DNA from: Cyanobium usitatum str. Tous
Lineage (GTDB): Bacteria > Cyanobacteriota > Cyanobacteriia > PCC-6307 > Cyanobiaceae
DNA length: 64,000 bases
Assembly: GCF_963920485.1 (NCBI RefSeq)
Contig: NZ_OY986431.1
Span: 620,001 to 684,000 of the forward strand
Reading direction: 5' to 3'
The translations under genes were made by a program, and so were the position numbers. Below the pieces are notes generated by a model. The model was not told where the DNA came from and did not search any database. It was given only the letters and a program-made list of their open reading frames with translations. Positions 32,877-42,209 of this stretch are shown here, piece after piece. How positions within the stretch are numbered: the stretch's first letter is position 1; each line of letters opens with the position of its first letter.

Positions 32877-33581
32877 TTAGCTGCCAGGCAGTTTGGCCAG
32901 GTCTTCACTGGCGCCCATCACCACTAGCAGCTCGCCCGACTCGAGCACGTGGGAGGCGGGGGGGTTGACCGTGAGCTGATTGTCAGGGCCGGCGGCCAGC
33001 ACGCTCACGTTGAAGTTTTTGCGCAAATTGATTTCCCGCAGCGACTGGCCGATGAAGGCCTGCGGCACCCGGATCTCCTCGATGCTGTTGCGGTCGTCGA
33101 GGCGCAGCTTCTCCAGCAGGTTGGGCCGCACCAGCTCCATGCCTAGGCGGTGGCCCTGCATCTTTGAAGGAAAAACCACCCGATCGGCGCCTACCCGCTG
33201 CAGCATTTTCATGTGCAGATCACTGGTGGCCCGGGCGATCACCTGCGTCACCTTGCTGCCGGGGCTGTCTTTAACAATCAAAGTGGCCGTCACACTGGCC
33301 TCGATCGGCTCGCTCATCGCCACCACCACGGTGGTCATGTCGAGGACGCCAGCGGCCCGCAGGGCTTCTTCGTCGGTGCAGTCCACCACCCGAGCTTCGA
33401 TGGCGGGGTCGATTTGACGCAGCTCATCTATGGCCCTCTGGCTGGCGTCGATGGCCAATACCTCTGCCCCCGCCTTGACCAATTCGCTACACACGGCGGA
33501 GCCAAATCGCCCCACCCCGATCACAGCGAAGCCACCTTTAATGGCGCCTTCAGAGGGATTCCAGTGCCACCAGTTCGTCAT
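32877..33581 (-). CDS. TrkA/KtrA-type K+ uptake regulatory subunit
   Basis: A 234-residue RCK protein. The N-terminal NAD(H)-binding fold shows FAVIGVGRFGSAVCSEL, AEVLAIDASQRAI and ARVVDCTDEEAL. The C-terminal TrkA-C domain shows QAFIGQSLREINLRKNFNVS and GELLVVMGASEDLAKL. It gates a TrkH/KtrB channel by ligand binding on the cytoplasmic face. The TrkH partner is immediately upstream (22-base gap). ATG at 33581 matches the usual KtrA length (about 220-235 aa). Confidence 0.9.
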   Translation of the reverse strand: MTNWWHWNPSEGAIKGGFAVIGVGRFGSAVCSELVKAGAEVLAIDASQRAIDELRQIDPAIEARVVDCTDEEALRAAGVLDMTTVVVAMSEPIEASVTATLIVKDSPGSKVTQVIARATSDLHMKMLQRVGADRVVFPSKMQGHRLGMELVRPNLLEKLRLDDRNSIEEIRVPQAFIGQSLREINLRKNFNVSVLAAGPDNQLTVNPPASHVLESGELLVVMGASEDLAKLPGS

Positions 33582-33603
33582 GGAGTCAACCTGTTCAGGG
33601 GAT

Positions 33604-34947
33604 TCAGATGTAGATCTCTTCGCGGGGGTAGCCCACGCGGGGTTGGGGCCGGCTGCCGTAGATCGCCGAGAGCAGTAGCAGGATGCCCAGTCTGCCGACA
33701 AACATCCCCACCATCAGCACCAGCTGGCCCCAGCGGTTGAGTTGGGCGGTCACGCCCAGATCCAGGCCCACGGTGCCGAAGGCAGACATGCAGGTAAAGA
33801 GCCTTTCGAGGAAGTTGAAGCTGGTGCGGGTGGTTTCTCCGGAGGCCGTGGGTCCCAGGCCCAGCAGCATGGTCATCAAAATCACAAAAATTGCTGAAGC
33901 TAGGGTTACCCCCACTGCCCGAAGCACCACGGTGGCGGGGATCTGGCGCCGGTGGATCACCACCTCCTCGCGCCCCTGCAGGGTGGAGCGGGTGGCGCCC
34001 ATCAAGGTGGCGAAGGTGGTGGTTTTGATGCCGCCGCCGGTGCCGCCGGGGCTGGCACCGATAAACATCAGCACGATCAGCAGCAGCAGCCCGGCGTCTG
34101 AAAAGGTCTGAATCGATAGCGGCACGGTGTTGAAGCCTGCCGTGCGCGCCGTGATTGATTGAAACAGGGTCACCTGGATCCGCTGCCACCACTGCAGATT
34201 CTCGATTACGCCACCGGCGGCGAATTGTTCTGTGAACAGCAGGCCCAGGGACCCAAACACGATTAACAAGGCCGTGCTGCGCAGCACCAGCCGGGTGTGG
34301 AGGCTGAGCCGGCGCAGCCGTTGCAGCCGGGAGCGGTTGCTCCACAGATCGTTGATTACCCGCCAGCCGATGCCGCCCACCACGATCATCGAGGCGATCA
34401 CCCCATTCACCACCGGGTTGTCCCTGTAGCGCACCAGGCTGTCGCCCCAGAGGCCGAAGCCGGCGTTGTTGTATGCGCTGATGCAGTGAAAAAGGGAAGC
34501 CCAGAAGCGCTCAAGCGGGTTGGCGATGTCGGTGAAGCCGAAGCCGTAAAGCACCACCGTGCCGAGCCCCATCACACAGAAGCCCGTGATCAGGATGCTG
34601 TTGAAGGTGGGGCCGATGCCCCCCACGCCAAACTCGTCGAGGGCGCGGCCCCTATCAAGCCTGTGGCGCAGACCCGAATGTCCCTGCACGAAGCCCTGCA
34701 AAAAGGTGGTGATCGCCATTAGGCCAAGGCCGCCGGTGATGATCAGTCCCGCCAGCGTTAGCTGGCCGAAGGTCGTGAGATCGCGGCTCACATCGATGAT
34801 CGAAAGACCAGTCACCGTGATTGCTGAGGTCACGGTGAATAGGGCTTGCCAAAGCCCCACGTCGTCGCTGGAGCAGAGCGGGCTGGCCAGCACCAATGTG
34901 CCGATGGCGATCACCAGGGCGCCGGTGACCAGCGTGAATTGGGGCAC
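33604..34947 (-). CDS. TrkH/KtrB-type K+ transporter membrane subunit
   Basis: A 447-residue potassium (possibly Na+-coupled) transporter with four membrane-pore-membrane repeats. Filter-like segments include FTVTSAITVTGLSIID, HCISAYNNAGFGLWGD, QSITARTAGFNTVPL and TCMSAFGTVGLDLGV. The glycine in each is the ion-coordinating residue of the superfamily. It forms a complex with the TrkA/KtrA protein encoded next. The start is a GTG at 34947; no ATG lies upstream before the in-frame stop. Confidence 0.9.
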   Translation of the reverse strand: MPQFTLVTGALVIAIGTLVLASPLCSSDDVGLWQALFTVTSAITVTGLSIIDVSRDLTTFGQLTLAGLIITGGLGLMAITTFLQGFVQGHSGLRHRLDRGRALDEFGVGGIGPTFNSILITGFCVMGLGTVVLYGFGFTDIANPLERFWASLFHCISAYNNAGFGLWGDSLVRYRDNPVVNGVIASMIVVGGIGWRVINDLWSNRSRLQRLRRLSLHTRLVLRSTALLIVFGSLGLLFTEQFAAGGVIENLQWWQRIQVTLFQSITARTAGFNTVPLSIQTFSDAGLLLLIVLMFIGASPGGTGGGIKTTTFATLMGATRSTLQGREEVVIHRRQIPATVVLRAVGVTLASAIFVILMTMLLGLGPTASGETTRTSFNFLERLFTCMSAFGTVGLDLGVTAQLNRWGQLVLMVGMFVGRLGILLLLSAIYGSRPQPRVGYPREEIYI

Positions 34948-35056
34948 CGTGAGGCGTTGGCGCCACGTTTTAAGAGCGGTCCAGGGTGTGCTGGTCAGGC
35001 TGTTGTTGTGTTTGTGATGCCTACCCTAATCACAGTTCAATGCCTGGATTTTCCCT

Positions 35057-35743
35057 TTGATTCAGCAGTTGATCGACGGGCTGCCAGACCTGATCAGCGC
35101 CGCGGTGGAGACCAATCCTCTGCTCGGTTACGGAGCGGTTGCTTTGGTGATGCTGCTGGAAAATCTCATCCCGCCCATTCCCTCAGAAGTTTTGATGCCC
35201 TACGCGGGCTATCTGGTGCATGCGGGCCGGCTGCAATTACTCCCCACGGTGGCGGCCGGACTGGTGGGCACCGTGCTGGGTGCCTGGTTTTGGTACGGCA
35301 TTGGCCGCTGGATAAATGAGGAGCGAATAGCTGGCTGGCTGGCTTACCGGGGCCGCTGGCTGGGCATCCAGCCAGATGACCTAGCCAAAAGCCGCCGTTG
35401 GTTCAACCGCCATGGCTCGGCGGTGGTGTTCTGGGGACGACTGATCCCCGGGGTGCGGACCCTGGTTTCCGTGCCGGCCGGCATTGAAATGATGCCCCAG
35501 GCGAAGTTTCTCGCCTGGACCACCGCGGGCAGCCTGATCTGGACCACCTTGCTCACCCTGGCGGGCAGGGAGATGGGCCAGGCCTACGGCCAGTTGGAGG
35601 GTCTACTGGCCCCCTGGGCCGGAGGGATCAAGCTGGTGTTGGAGCTTGCCCTCGTCTGCGCAGTGCTGACTCTGCTGAGGCTATGGCAGCTACGCAGCCG
35701 GGCAGCTGACCCTGAAGACAAAGATTCGGGCGGCCCCGTTTAG
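35057..35743 (+). CDS. DedA-family membrane protein
   Basis: A 228-residue DedA (SNARE-associated/VTT domain) protein. LENLIPPIPSEVLMPYAGYL near residue 35-55 and the loop GRLIPGVRTLVSVPAGIEMM are diagnostic. DedA proteins move lipids across the membrane or support proton-driven homeostasis; the role in this organism is open. It starts with TTG at 35057 and is divergent from trkH. Confidence 0.9.
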   Translation: MIQQLIDGLPDLISAAVETNPLLGYGAVALVMLLENLIPPIPSEVLMPYAGYLVHAGRLQLLPTVAAGLVGTVLGAWFWYGIGRWINEERIAGWLAYRGRWLGIQPDDLAKSRRWFNRHGSAVVFWGRLIPGVRTLVSVPAGIEMMPQAKFLAWTTAGSLIWTTLLTLAGREMGQAYGQLEGLLAPWAGGIKLVLELALVCAVLTLLRLWQLRSRAADPEDKDSGGPV

Positions 35744-35859
35744 TTCGCTCCTGTATTTGGCAGCACATTTAGTGATTGATCAGCACCCCCGCTCCTTTGG
35801 CAGCCTGAGTTTCTTTGAGGCGGGGCGGGAGCACATCAGCAAGCCCAGACCTGGGGTAG

Positions 35860-36006
35860 AGCGAGTGCCCGTCTCTGGCGGGGGCGCCGATCCCAATCCG
35901 CCGCAGCGAGCCCTTTGAGGTGAAGAACGCCACGGTGGTCAATGCCGATATCGTTTGCGATAACGGCTCGGTGCATCTGATCGATCGCGTCATCTTGCCG
36001 GGCTGA
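35860..36006 (+). pseudogene. C-terminal remnant of a fasciclin (FAS1) domain protein
   Basis: The frame ending at the TGA 36004-36006 reads IRRSEPFEVKNATVV, then NADIVCDNGSVHLIDRVILPG. This is the conserved C-terminal part of a FAS1 domain (the NG.IH.ID.VL motif). The frame is closed by TAG at 35857-35859, and no start or N-terminal part lies upstream, so I read this as a decayed gene fragment. It occupies most of the 301-base gap between dedA and the CPA2 antiporter. Confidence 0.7.
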
Positions 36007-36044
36007 TTGGCGCCCTAATCGCGACACTCCCATACCGCACATAA

Positions 36045-37214
36045 ATGGGTTCTTCCCTGCTCAGCACCCTGCTGTTGCTCCTGGTGGGGGCCCTGTTGGC
36101 CAGGCTCACCGCCACTCGCTTGGCGCGTTGGGCCGTGCCGGCGATCGTGCTGGAGCTGCTGGTGGGTTTCCTGCTGGGCAACAGCGTGCTGCCTTTCAGC
36201 AGCATCGCCCCCCTCGCCGGACTCACCGAACTAGGGGTGCTAACTCTCTTTTTCATGGTGGGCCTGGAAGTGCGCGGGGGCTTGCTGGGATCCAGGCCGG
36301 CGGCAGTGCTGCGCACCGTGCTGCTCTCTGCGCTCACGCCACTGCTGGCCTGGTGGCCGCTGCAGCAGGGCTTTGGTCTTTCCACCGCCTCCACCGTTTT
36401 GTGCGTGGCCGTGCTCAGTGCAACCGGCACCGGAGTGACCCTGCGCGCCCTTGGCCAGGCCTCCGCCCTAAACACCCCTTCGGGCCGTCTTTTGGTGGGG
36501 GTTTCGGTGCTCGACGACCTGCCGGCCATAGCCCTGCTCACCCTTGCGGTGGCACTGGGGGCGGCGCCGGGAGCCTCCAGTCCATACCCCGCCCTGCTGC
36601 TGCCGGCGCTGGCATTGGGGCTGGTGCTGTTGAGCCTGCCGGCTAGTAGCTGGTGGTTGCGGCGCTACGGCCCCTGGCGGCCGGGCTTGCTTGGGGTGCT
36701 GCTGCTGTTGATCGGCTGCAGCTGGATCGGTGAGATGGGCCGGCTCACGAGCCTGCTTGGGGCCCTATGGGGCGGTGTGCTGCTGAGCCGCCTGGCGCCG
36801 ATGCCGGAGGGCAGCGCTGAGGCTTTAGAGCTGCGCAGCAACCTGGCCTTGCTTTCGGAGGTGTTTTTGCCTCTTTATTTCATCAGCGTGGGCATGCGCA
36901 TCCAGGCCGGCACCCTGCTGCAGCCCGCTGCCTGGGCCCTGGCCCTGAGCCTGCGGCTGCTGGCGATTGGTTGCAAGTTGATCTGTGCCCTGGGCATCAG
37001 CCGCCAGGATCAAGCCGCTGGCATCGATCGCTGGGTGGTGGTGTTTGGCTTGATTCCGCGGGGCCTGCCGGGTTTGGTGTTTGCCTCAACGGCCCTGGCC
37101 AGCGGCGTGATCACCCCGGCGCAGTTTTCGGCCCTGGTGCTGATGGTGAGCTGCACCACGGTGCTTGGCCTGCTGCTGCTGGGCCGCCGTTTGGCTGCCC
37201 TGGCGTCGCCTTAG
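36045..37214 (+). CDS. CPA2-family cation:proton antiporter
   Basis: A 389-residue Kef/NapA-type antiporter with about twelve helices. LTELGVLTLFFMVGLEV, VLSATGTGVTL and LLVGVSVLDDLPAIALLT carry the paired acidic residues (the DD motif) at the ion-binding site. IPRGLPGLVFA near the end is also typical. Na+/H+ or K+/H+ exchange is likely; the ion is not evident. Its last 4 bases overlap bioA, which converges. Confidence 0.87.
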   Translation: MGSSLLSTLLLLLVGALLARLTATRLARWAVPAIVLELLVGFLLGNSVLPFSSIAPLAGLTELGVLTLFFMVGLEVRGGLLGSRPAAVLRTVLLSALTPLLAWWPLQQGFGLSTASTVLCVAVLSATGTGVTLRALGQASALNTPSGRLLVGVSVLDDLPAIALLTLAVALGAAPGASSPYPALLLPALALGLVLLSLPASSWWLRRYGPWRPGLLGVLLLLIGCSWIGEMGRLTSLLGALWGGVLLSRLAPMPEGSAEALELRSNLALLSEVFLPLYFISVGMRIQAGTLLQPAAWALALSLRLLAIGCKLICALGISRQDQAAGIDRWVVVFGLIPRGLPGLVFASTALASGVITPAQFSALVLMVSCTTVLGLLLLGRRLAALASP

Positions 37215-38479
37215 CCCAATGCAGCTATCGCCTGCTCCAGGGCTTGATAGCACTGCTGCAGCTGCTCATCGCTGCTGCCTAGGGGCGGCAGCAGATACAC
37301 CACGTTGCCGAGGGGGCGCAGGTAGACCCCGTGTTCCAGGCACTGACGCTGGATCAGTTTGCCGATCGGATTGAGGTAGCTGTTTTCGCCGGCGTCGAGC
37401 TCGAAGGCGGCCATGGTGCCCAGGCAGCGGGGGCGCAGCACCCGGGGCTGGCGGCTGAGCTGCTCCAGCAGGGGGGTGTGCCGTTGCTCAAAGCCCTCAA
37501 AGCGCCCAGGGTTTTGCTGCAGTAAATCCAGGCTGGCCAGGGCGGCGGCACAGCCCAAGGGGTTGGCCGTGAAGCTGTGGCCATGGAAAAAGGTATCGCT
37601 GGGCTTCTCGCTGATGAAGCCCTGGTAGAGCCGTTCGCTGGCCATCGTTGCGCCCATGGGCAGAAAACCACCGGTGAGCCCTTTGGAGAGGGCCATCAGG
37701 TCGGGCTGGATACCGGCTTTCTGGCAGGCGAACAGGGCTCCGGTGCGGCCGAAACCGGTGAAGACCTCATCGGCGATCAGCAGCGCGCCAGCAGCCTGGA
37801 CCCTTGCCGCCACAGCCCGCAGGAACGCTGGACGCACGACGCGCATACCACTGGCCCCCTGGATCAGGGGCTCAAAAATCACCGCTGCTGTGGGTGTCTC
37901 CAGGGCCAGCTCAAGCTGGCCAAGGGCCTGCTGTTCCCGCGGCTCAACGCTGTCGTCGCCCCAGTGGCTGTGGGGCCAGCCGACCCTGGCCACGTCAAAA
38001 AGCAGGGGCTCGTAGGCGGCGGTGAATAGGGAGCGATCGCCTAGGGCCATGGTGCCCACGGTGTCGCCGTGATAAGCCCCCTCAAAGGCGATTAGCTGGC
38101 GGCGCTCGCTGTTCTGGTTGCGCCACCACTGCCAGGCGATCTTGAGGGCCACCTCTACGGCGGTGGAGCCGTTGTCGGAGAAAAACAGGCGCTGCAGCCC
38201 GGTGAGGGCGCTGAGCCGGGTGGCCAGCTGCTCGGCGGGTTCGTGGCTGAAGTTGGCGAAGATCACCTGTTCCAGCTGCTGGGCCTGGCGCGCAACCGCC
38301 GCCGCAATGGCCGGTTCGGCGTGACCGTGCAGCGTCACCCACCAGCTGCTGATGGCGTCGATCAGTCTTCTGCCATCTTCTAGCTCCAGCTCACTGCCGC
38401 GTGCAGACCGCACCCTCAGGGGCGCCGGGCTGGTGGCCACCTGGGTGGTGGGATGCCAGAGATGGGGGTGCCAGGTCAT
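37211..38479 (-). CDS. bioA: Adenosylmethionine-8-amino-7-oxononanoate aminotransferase
   Basis: A 422-residue PLP enzyme of biotin synthesis; converts KAPA to DAPA using S-adenosylmethionine as amino donor. Typical BioA segments are visible: LHGHAEPAIAAAVARQAQQL, ANFSHEPAEQL, FEGAYHGDTVGTMALGDRSL, ADEVFTGFGRTGALFACQKA, and the PLP lysine in LMALSKGLTGGFLPMG. No other bio gene is adjacent, so the pathway is dispersed. The 251-base region before bicA contains bicA's terminator. Confidence 0.93.
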   Translation of the reverse strand: MTWHPHLWHPTTQVATSPAPLRVRSARGSELELEDGRRLIDAISSWWVTLHGHAEPAIAAAVARQAQQLEQVIFANFSHEPAEQLATRLSALTGLQRLFFSDNGSTAVEVALKIAWQWWRNQNSERRQLIAFEGAYHGDTVGTMALGDRSLFTAAYEPLLFDVARVGWPHSHWGDDSVEPREQQALGQLELALETPTAAVIFEPLIQGASGMRVVRPAFLRAVAARVQAAGALLIADEVFTGFGRTGALFACQKAGIQPDLMALSKGLTGGFLPMGATMASERLYQGFISEKPSDTFFHGHSFTANPLGCAAALASLDLLQQNPGRFEGFEQRHTPLLEQLSRQPRVLRPRCLGTMAAFELDAGENSYLNPIGKLIQRQCLEHGVYLRPLGNVVYLLPPLGSSDEQLQQCYQALEQAIAALG

Positions 38480-38685
38480 GGGCTCATCAGGCTCAAAGGT
38501 TCCCCACTCGGCATCTTGTTCGGGGACTTTATCGAGCTACGGCAGTCATGGCGGTGAGTAAAACCAGTTCAATTTGAACCACCTGATCACGCAGGTAGGC
38601 AGTCAGGTTCTGTTGCACTTCTAAGGCGATAAAAGTCGGCATTAGCCGATTGGCTTTGAACTGTTTTATGGCCATCATCAAAGAC

Positions 38686-38711
38686 AAAAAAAGCCCGGTT
38701 TACCGAGCCCT
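38686..38711 (-). terminator. Rho-independent terminator after bicA
   Basis: On the minus strand an AGGGCTCGG stem, TAAA loop and CCGGGCT arm (with two or three G-T pairs) is followed by a run of seven T, about 20 bases after the bicA stop. Confidence 0.85.
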
Positions 38712-38730
38712 GGGGGTTTGGATTGGCGCG

Positions 38731-40488
38731 TCAGCCGATGGCTGCGACCGAGCGCTGCAGGGCGTCGCGACGGCTCAGGTTTGTGCGATCAGGTGTCAGC
38801 TTCTTGTAGAGGCCGAGCTTCTCCAAGCGGCGCTGAGTGGTGCCGCTGGCTCCCACCACGAATACCTCACGCCCTTTCTCGATCGCTTCCTCAACTGCGT
38901 TCTCCACAGCCAGCGCAGCAGTCACCCCCAGGTGTGACACCTCGGTGAGGTCAAAAACCACAGCCTTCACGTCGCCGATGGCGTTGTGTTCACGGCCAAT
39001 GGCCTTGGCCACACCAAAGATCATGGCGCCGTTTAGCTGGATCAACAACACCTTTCCTTTGCCCTGGTCGAGCAGGGCCTTCTCGTCGTCGGGAATCAGC
39101 AGGTCGCCGTCGCCGGTGCTGATCGACTTGACGCTCTTGCTTTGCAGGGAGCTCATCTTGTCGATGGTGAGGATGTTGGCGATGAATACGCCAATGCCCA
39201 CAGCAGCGATTAGATCGACCAGCACGGTGAGGGCGATCACCAGATACATGATCAGGGCGCCGCTGATCGAGATGCGGTGGGCTCGCTTGAGGAAGCCCCA
39301 GTCGACGATGTCGACACCAACCTTGAGGGCGATGCCGGCAAGCACCGCCTGGGGAATCTGGGCGGCGACGCCAGTGAAGGCCAGGATCACCACCATCAAG
39401 ATCACGGCCCGGCTGATGCCCGAGAGGGCGCTGCGGCCGCCGGCTTGGATGTTCACCACCGTGCCCATGGTGGCTCCGGCCCCGGGCAGGCCGCCGAACA
39501 GGCCAGACACCAGATTTCCTAGGCCCTGGCCAATCAATTCCTTGTTGGAGTTGTGTTCGGTGCGGGTGATGCTGTCGGCGATCACTGCGGTAAGTAGGGC
39601 ATCGATGCAGCCGAGCATGCCGAGCACGGCGGCATCAATGAGCATCTTGCTCGCCAGACCCAGCTCGAAATAGGGCATGCGGAGCTGGGGAAATCCTGAG
39701 GCGATTTCACCGATGCGACGCACTCCTTCCCCGGCCTCGGCCCCAGCGCCCCCGTTGAGCAGGGTGAGGGAGAGCACCGTGCCGGCCACCAGGGCGATCA
39801 GCTGGGGGGGGGCGATTTTCTTGATCGCCGCCGGGGTGAACCAGAGGATGGCCAGGGTGATCAGAGCCAGAACCACTTCCGGCTGGCGGGCGTTCTGAAG
39901 CAGCTGGGGCAGGGCGCTGAGGGTGCCGATCACGCCGCCCTTGGGGATGGCCTGGCCGAGGAAGGGGCCAAGCTGCAGGATGATCAAAATGAGCCCGATG
40001 CCGCTCATGAAGCCCGAGATCACCGTGTAGGGCATCTGGGTGACGTAACGCCCCAGCTTCAGGAAGCCGAAGACGATCTGGAACACACCGGCCAGCATCA
40101 CCACGGTGAAGGCCATGGCCAGGCCGTTTTCCGGATCGCTGGCGCTCAAGCTGGCGATGACGGCGGTCATCACCACCGTCATCGGCCCGGTGGGCTCAGA
40201 AATTAGGGAAGGGGTGCCACCGAACAGGGCGGCAAACAGGCCCACCAGCACAGCCCCCCAGAGGCCGGCGGCGGCACCTGCACCGGAGGCCACTCCGAAG
40301 GCAAGGGACATGGGCAGGGCGATCACCGCTGCCGTGACGCCGCCAAATAGATCGCCTTTGATGTTGTTGGTGCTGATGTGATTCAGCAGGGCCGGGCGCC
40401 GGGGGGGCTCCGAAGCGGTTGTCATCGCTACAGGCGTGGGTTGGCGCAGAACCATAGGGAGTACTGCTGGAATTTGGGTGACTGTCAT
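38731..40488 (-). CDS. bicA: SulP-family sodium-dependent bicarbonate transporter BicA
   Basis: Plasma-membrane Na+-dependent HCO3- importer of the carbon-concentrating mechanism, SulP family. IKGDLFGGVTAAVIALPMSL, GTPSLISEPTGPMTVVMTAV, RTEHNSNKELIGQGLGN and PGAGATMGTVVNIQAGGRSA match the BicA clade. A C-terminal STAS domain covers about residues 450-560. Start choice is uncertain: ATGs at 40488 and 40425 and a GTG at 40533 are all in frame; 40425 gives about 564 residues, near the PCC 7002 BicA length. It is divergent from a Na+/H+ antiporter that could supply the sodium gradient. Confidence 0.88.
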   Translation of the reverse strand: MTVTQIPAVLPMVLRQPTPVAMTTASEPPRRPALLNHISTNNIKGDLFGGVTAAVIALPMSLAFGVASGAGAAAGLWGAVLVGLFAALFGGTPSLISEPTGPMTVVMTAVIASLSASDPENGLAMAFTVVMLAGVFQIVFGFLKLGRYVTQMPYTVISGFMSGIGLILIILQLGPFLGQAIPKGGVIGTLSALPQLLQNARQPEVVLALITLAILWFTPAAIKKIAPPQLIALVAGTVLSLTLLNGGAGAEAGEGVRRIGEIASGFPQLRMPYFELGLASKMLIDAAVLGMLGCIDALLTAVIADSITRTEHNSNKELIGQGLGNLVSGLFGGLPGAGATMGTVVNIQAGGRSALSGISRAVILMVVILAFTGVAAQIPQAVLAGIALKVGVDIVDWGFLKRAHRISISGALIMYLVIALTVLVDLIAAVGIGVFIANILTIDKMSSLQSKSVKSISTGDGDLLIPDDEKALLDQGKGKVLLIQLNGAMIFGVAKAIGREHNAIGDVKAVVFDLTEVSHLGVTAALAVENAVEEAIEKGREVFVVGASGTTQRRLEKLGLYKKLTPDRTNLSRRDALQRSVAAIG

Positions 40489-40645
40489 CCCACCCAGCTG
40501 CTTTCTGTTGTGCCCAGGATTGCTTGGGTCCACGGTTTGCCTTCATGCCCCTGCTGACCACTAGAAAGATCACGGGTCTCGTTGGCTTTGCCAACCCAAA
40601 CGCAATGTCACCGTCCCTATAAATCCACAACCTTGTTCATTGCCG

Positions 40646-41986
40646 ATGCTGCCGATCTCTCCGCTGTTGCTGGAGTTCAGTTCCCACCAGCTTGAGGTGG
40701 CGGAAACCCTGATTCAGGTGGGCCGCTTTGTGGTGATCTTCCTAGCTGCAAGGGCCATCGCTGAAGTGATGGTGCGCTTGCAGTTGCCCACGATCCTTGG
40801 TGAGCTAGTGGCTGGGGTGCTGATCGGTGTTTCGGGACTGCATCTGATTGTGCCGCCAGAAACCCAGGCCCAGCTAAGTGCCGGAGTCGCCGCTCTGCTT
40901 GCCTCCTTGGCCCAGATCAGCCCCGACGCAGCACGAGAGGTCTACAGCGAAACCTTCCCGAACCTGCAGGCGGTTTCACAGCTGGGGCTGTTTGCTCTGT
41001 TGTTTCTCACCGGTCTGGAGAGTGAGCTCGATGAGCTGGTGGCTGTGGGCGTCCAGGCCACCACGGTGGCTGTGGCCGGCGTCGTGCTGCCCTTTGCCCT
41101 AGGCACTGCTGGCCTCTACTTCATCTTTCATGTGCCGTTGATTCCCGCTGTTTTTGCCGGGGCCGCCATGACGGCCACATCCATCGGTATCACCGCCAGT
41201 GTTTTCGGCGAGCTGAAATGGCTGAAGCGCCGCGAGGGCCAGATCGTCATCGGTGCCGCCGTGCTCGACGACATCATCGGCATTGTGATCTTGGCGGTTG
41301 TGGTGGCGATTGTTGGTGGTGGCGCCTTCAGTCTTGGCCCGGTGCTGAAGCTGTGTCTGGCGGCGGTGGCGTTTGTGGCGGTGGCCCTGGTGCTGAGCCG
41401 CAAGGCCGCACCCGCCTTCGACTGGGTGGTGGATCAGCTCAAGGCCCCCGGCGATGTGGCCGTGGCCAGCTTTCTGGTGCTCACCATTTGTTGCTTTGCC
41501 GCCCAGGCGATTGGGTTAGAGGCGGCCCTAGGTGCCTTCGCCGCTGGCTTGATCCTCAGCGCCTCGAAGCACACCCACGACATCGACGCGGCGGTCAAGC
41601 CCCTAGTGGCCCTGTTTGCCACGGTGTTTTTTGTGCTGATCGGCACCGGCCTGGATCTTTCAGTGCTCAACCCTTTCGATCCGGCCAATCGAGAGGGCCT
41701 GATCGTGGCCGCTTTCCTGCTGGTGGTAGCCATGGCTGGCAAGGTGGCTGCCGGCTGGAGCTACTTCAGCAAGGAACCCACCAACCGCCTGGTGGTTGGG
41801 CTGGGGATGATGCCCCGCGGCGAGGTGGGCCTGATTTTCCTGGGGCTCGGCAGCCAGGCCGGCATCCTCACGCCGGCGCTGGAAGCAGCAATTTTGTTGA
41901 TGGTGATTGGCACCACCTTCCTGGCCCCGATCCTGCTGCGGCTGGTAATTCCTCCCACTTTGGAGGAGGCCCAGCCGACCAGCTAA
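40646..41986 (+). CDS. CPA2-type Na+/H+ antiporter
   Basis: A 446-residue antiporter of the Kef/NhaS3-like branch. LGLFALLFLTGLESEL, GAAMTATSIGITASVF and IVIGAAVLDDIIGIVILAVV carry the TM core with acidic residues (the DD pair). The conserved GMMPRGEVGLIFLGLG lies near the C-terminus. ATG at 40646 (a TTG at 40640 is possible). It is divergent from bicA across about 157 bases, which fits a role in keeping the Na+ gradient that drives bicarbonate uptake; that link is inferred from position. Confidence 0.88.
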   Translation: MLPISPLLLEFSSHQLEVAETLIQVGRFVVIFLAARAIAEVMVRLQLPTILGELVAGVLIGVSGLHLIVPPETQAQLSAGVAALLASLAQISPDAAREVYSETFPNLQAVSQLGLFALLFLTGLESELDELVAVGVQATTVAVAGVVLPFALGTAGLYFIFHVPLIPAVFAGAAMTATSIGITASVFGELKWLKRREGQIVIGAAVLDDIIGIVILAVVVAIVGGGAFSLGPVLKLCLAAVAFVAVALVLSRKAAPAFDWVVDQLKAPGDVAVASFLVLTICCFAAQAIGLEAALGAFAAGLILSASKHTHDIDAAVKPLVALFATVFFVLIGTGLDLSVLNPFDPANREGLIVAAFLLVVAMAGKVAAGWSYFSKEPTNRLVVGLGMMPRGEVGLIFLGLGSQAGILTPALEAAILLMVIGTTFLAPILLRLVIPPTLEEAQPTS

Positions 41987-41992
41987 TCGAGT

Positions 41993-42151
41993 TCAGCCGT
42001 TGCTGGAGCGACCCGGTGCCCACTGGTGGATCAGCTGTTCGAGGCGCACTAGCTGGTAGCGGGTCTGCTCGTTGGGCTGTTGGATGTAGGCGCTGCGCAG
42101 CTGGTCCAGTTCGGCGTCAAGCGAGAGCAGCACGGGGTGGTTCTCGTTCAC
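41993..42151 (-). CDS. Small hypothetical protein
   Basis: A 52-codon frame (VNENHPVLLSLDAELDQL, then QQPNEQTRYQLVRLEQLIHQ) that reads like a short helical hairpin, rich in Glu, Gln and Leu. It begins with a GTG at 42151 and ends 7 bases after the convergent antiporter. The helix-friendly composition suggests real coding, but I recognise no family. The upstream frame runs on without ATG. Confidence 0.42.
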   Translation of the reverse strand: MNENHPVLLSLDAELDQLRSAYIQQPNEQTRYQLVRLEQLIHQWAPGRSSNG

Positions 42152-42209
42152 GAAGCAAATCCAGGGCTTACTGGCAAATCCTAAGCCTTTATTAAATTTC
42201 GGCCCTGGT

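Noticed and set aside
35769-35993. Minus-strand small gene opposite the fasciclin remnant
   Set aside because: The plus-strand frame carries a specific FAS1 C-terminal motif, while the minus-strand product has none.
41218-42195. Long plus-strand frame overlapping the BicA-side antiporter
   Set aside because: It is an out-of-frame shadow of the CPA2 antiporter, which has full family motifs in the other frame.
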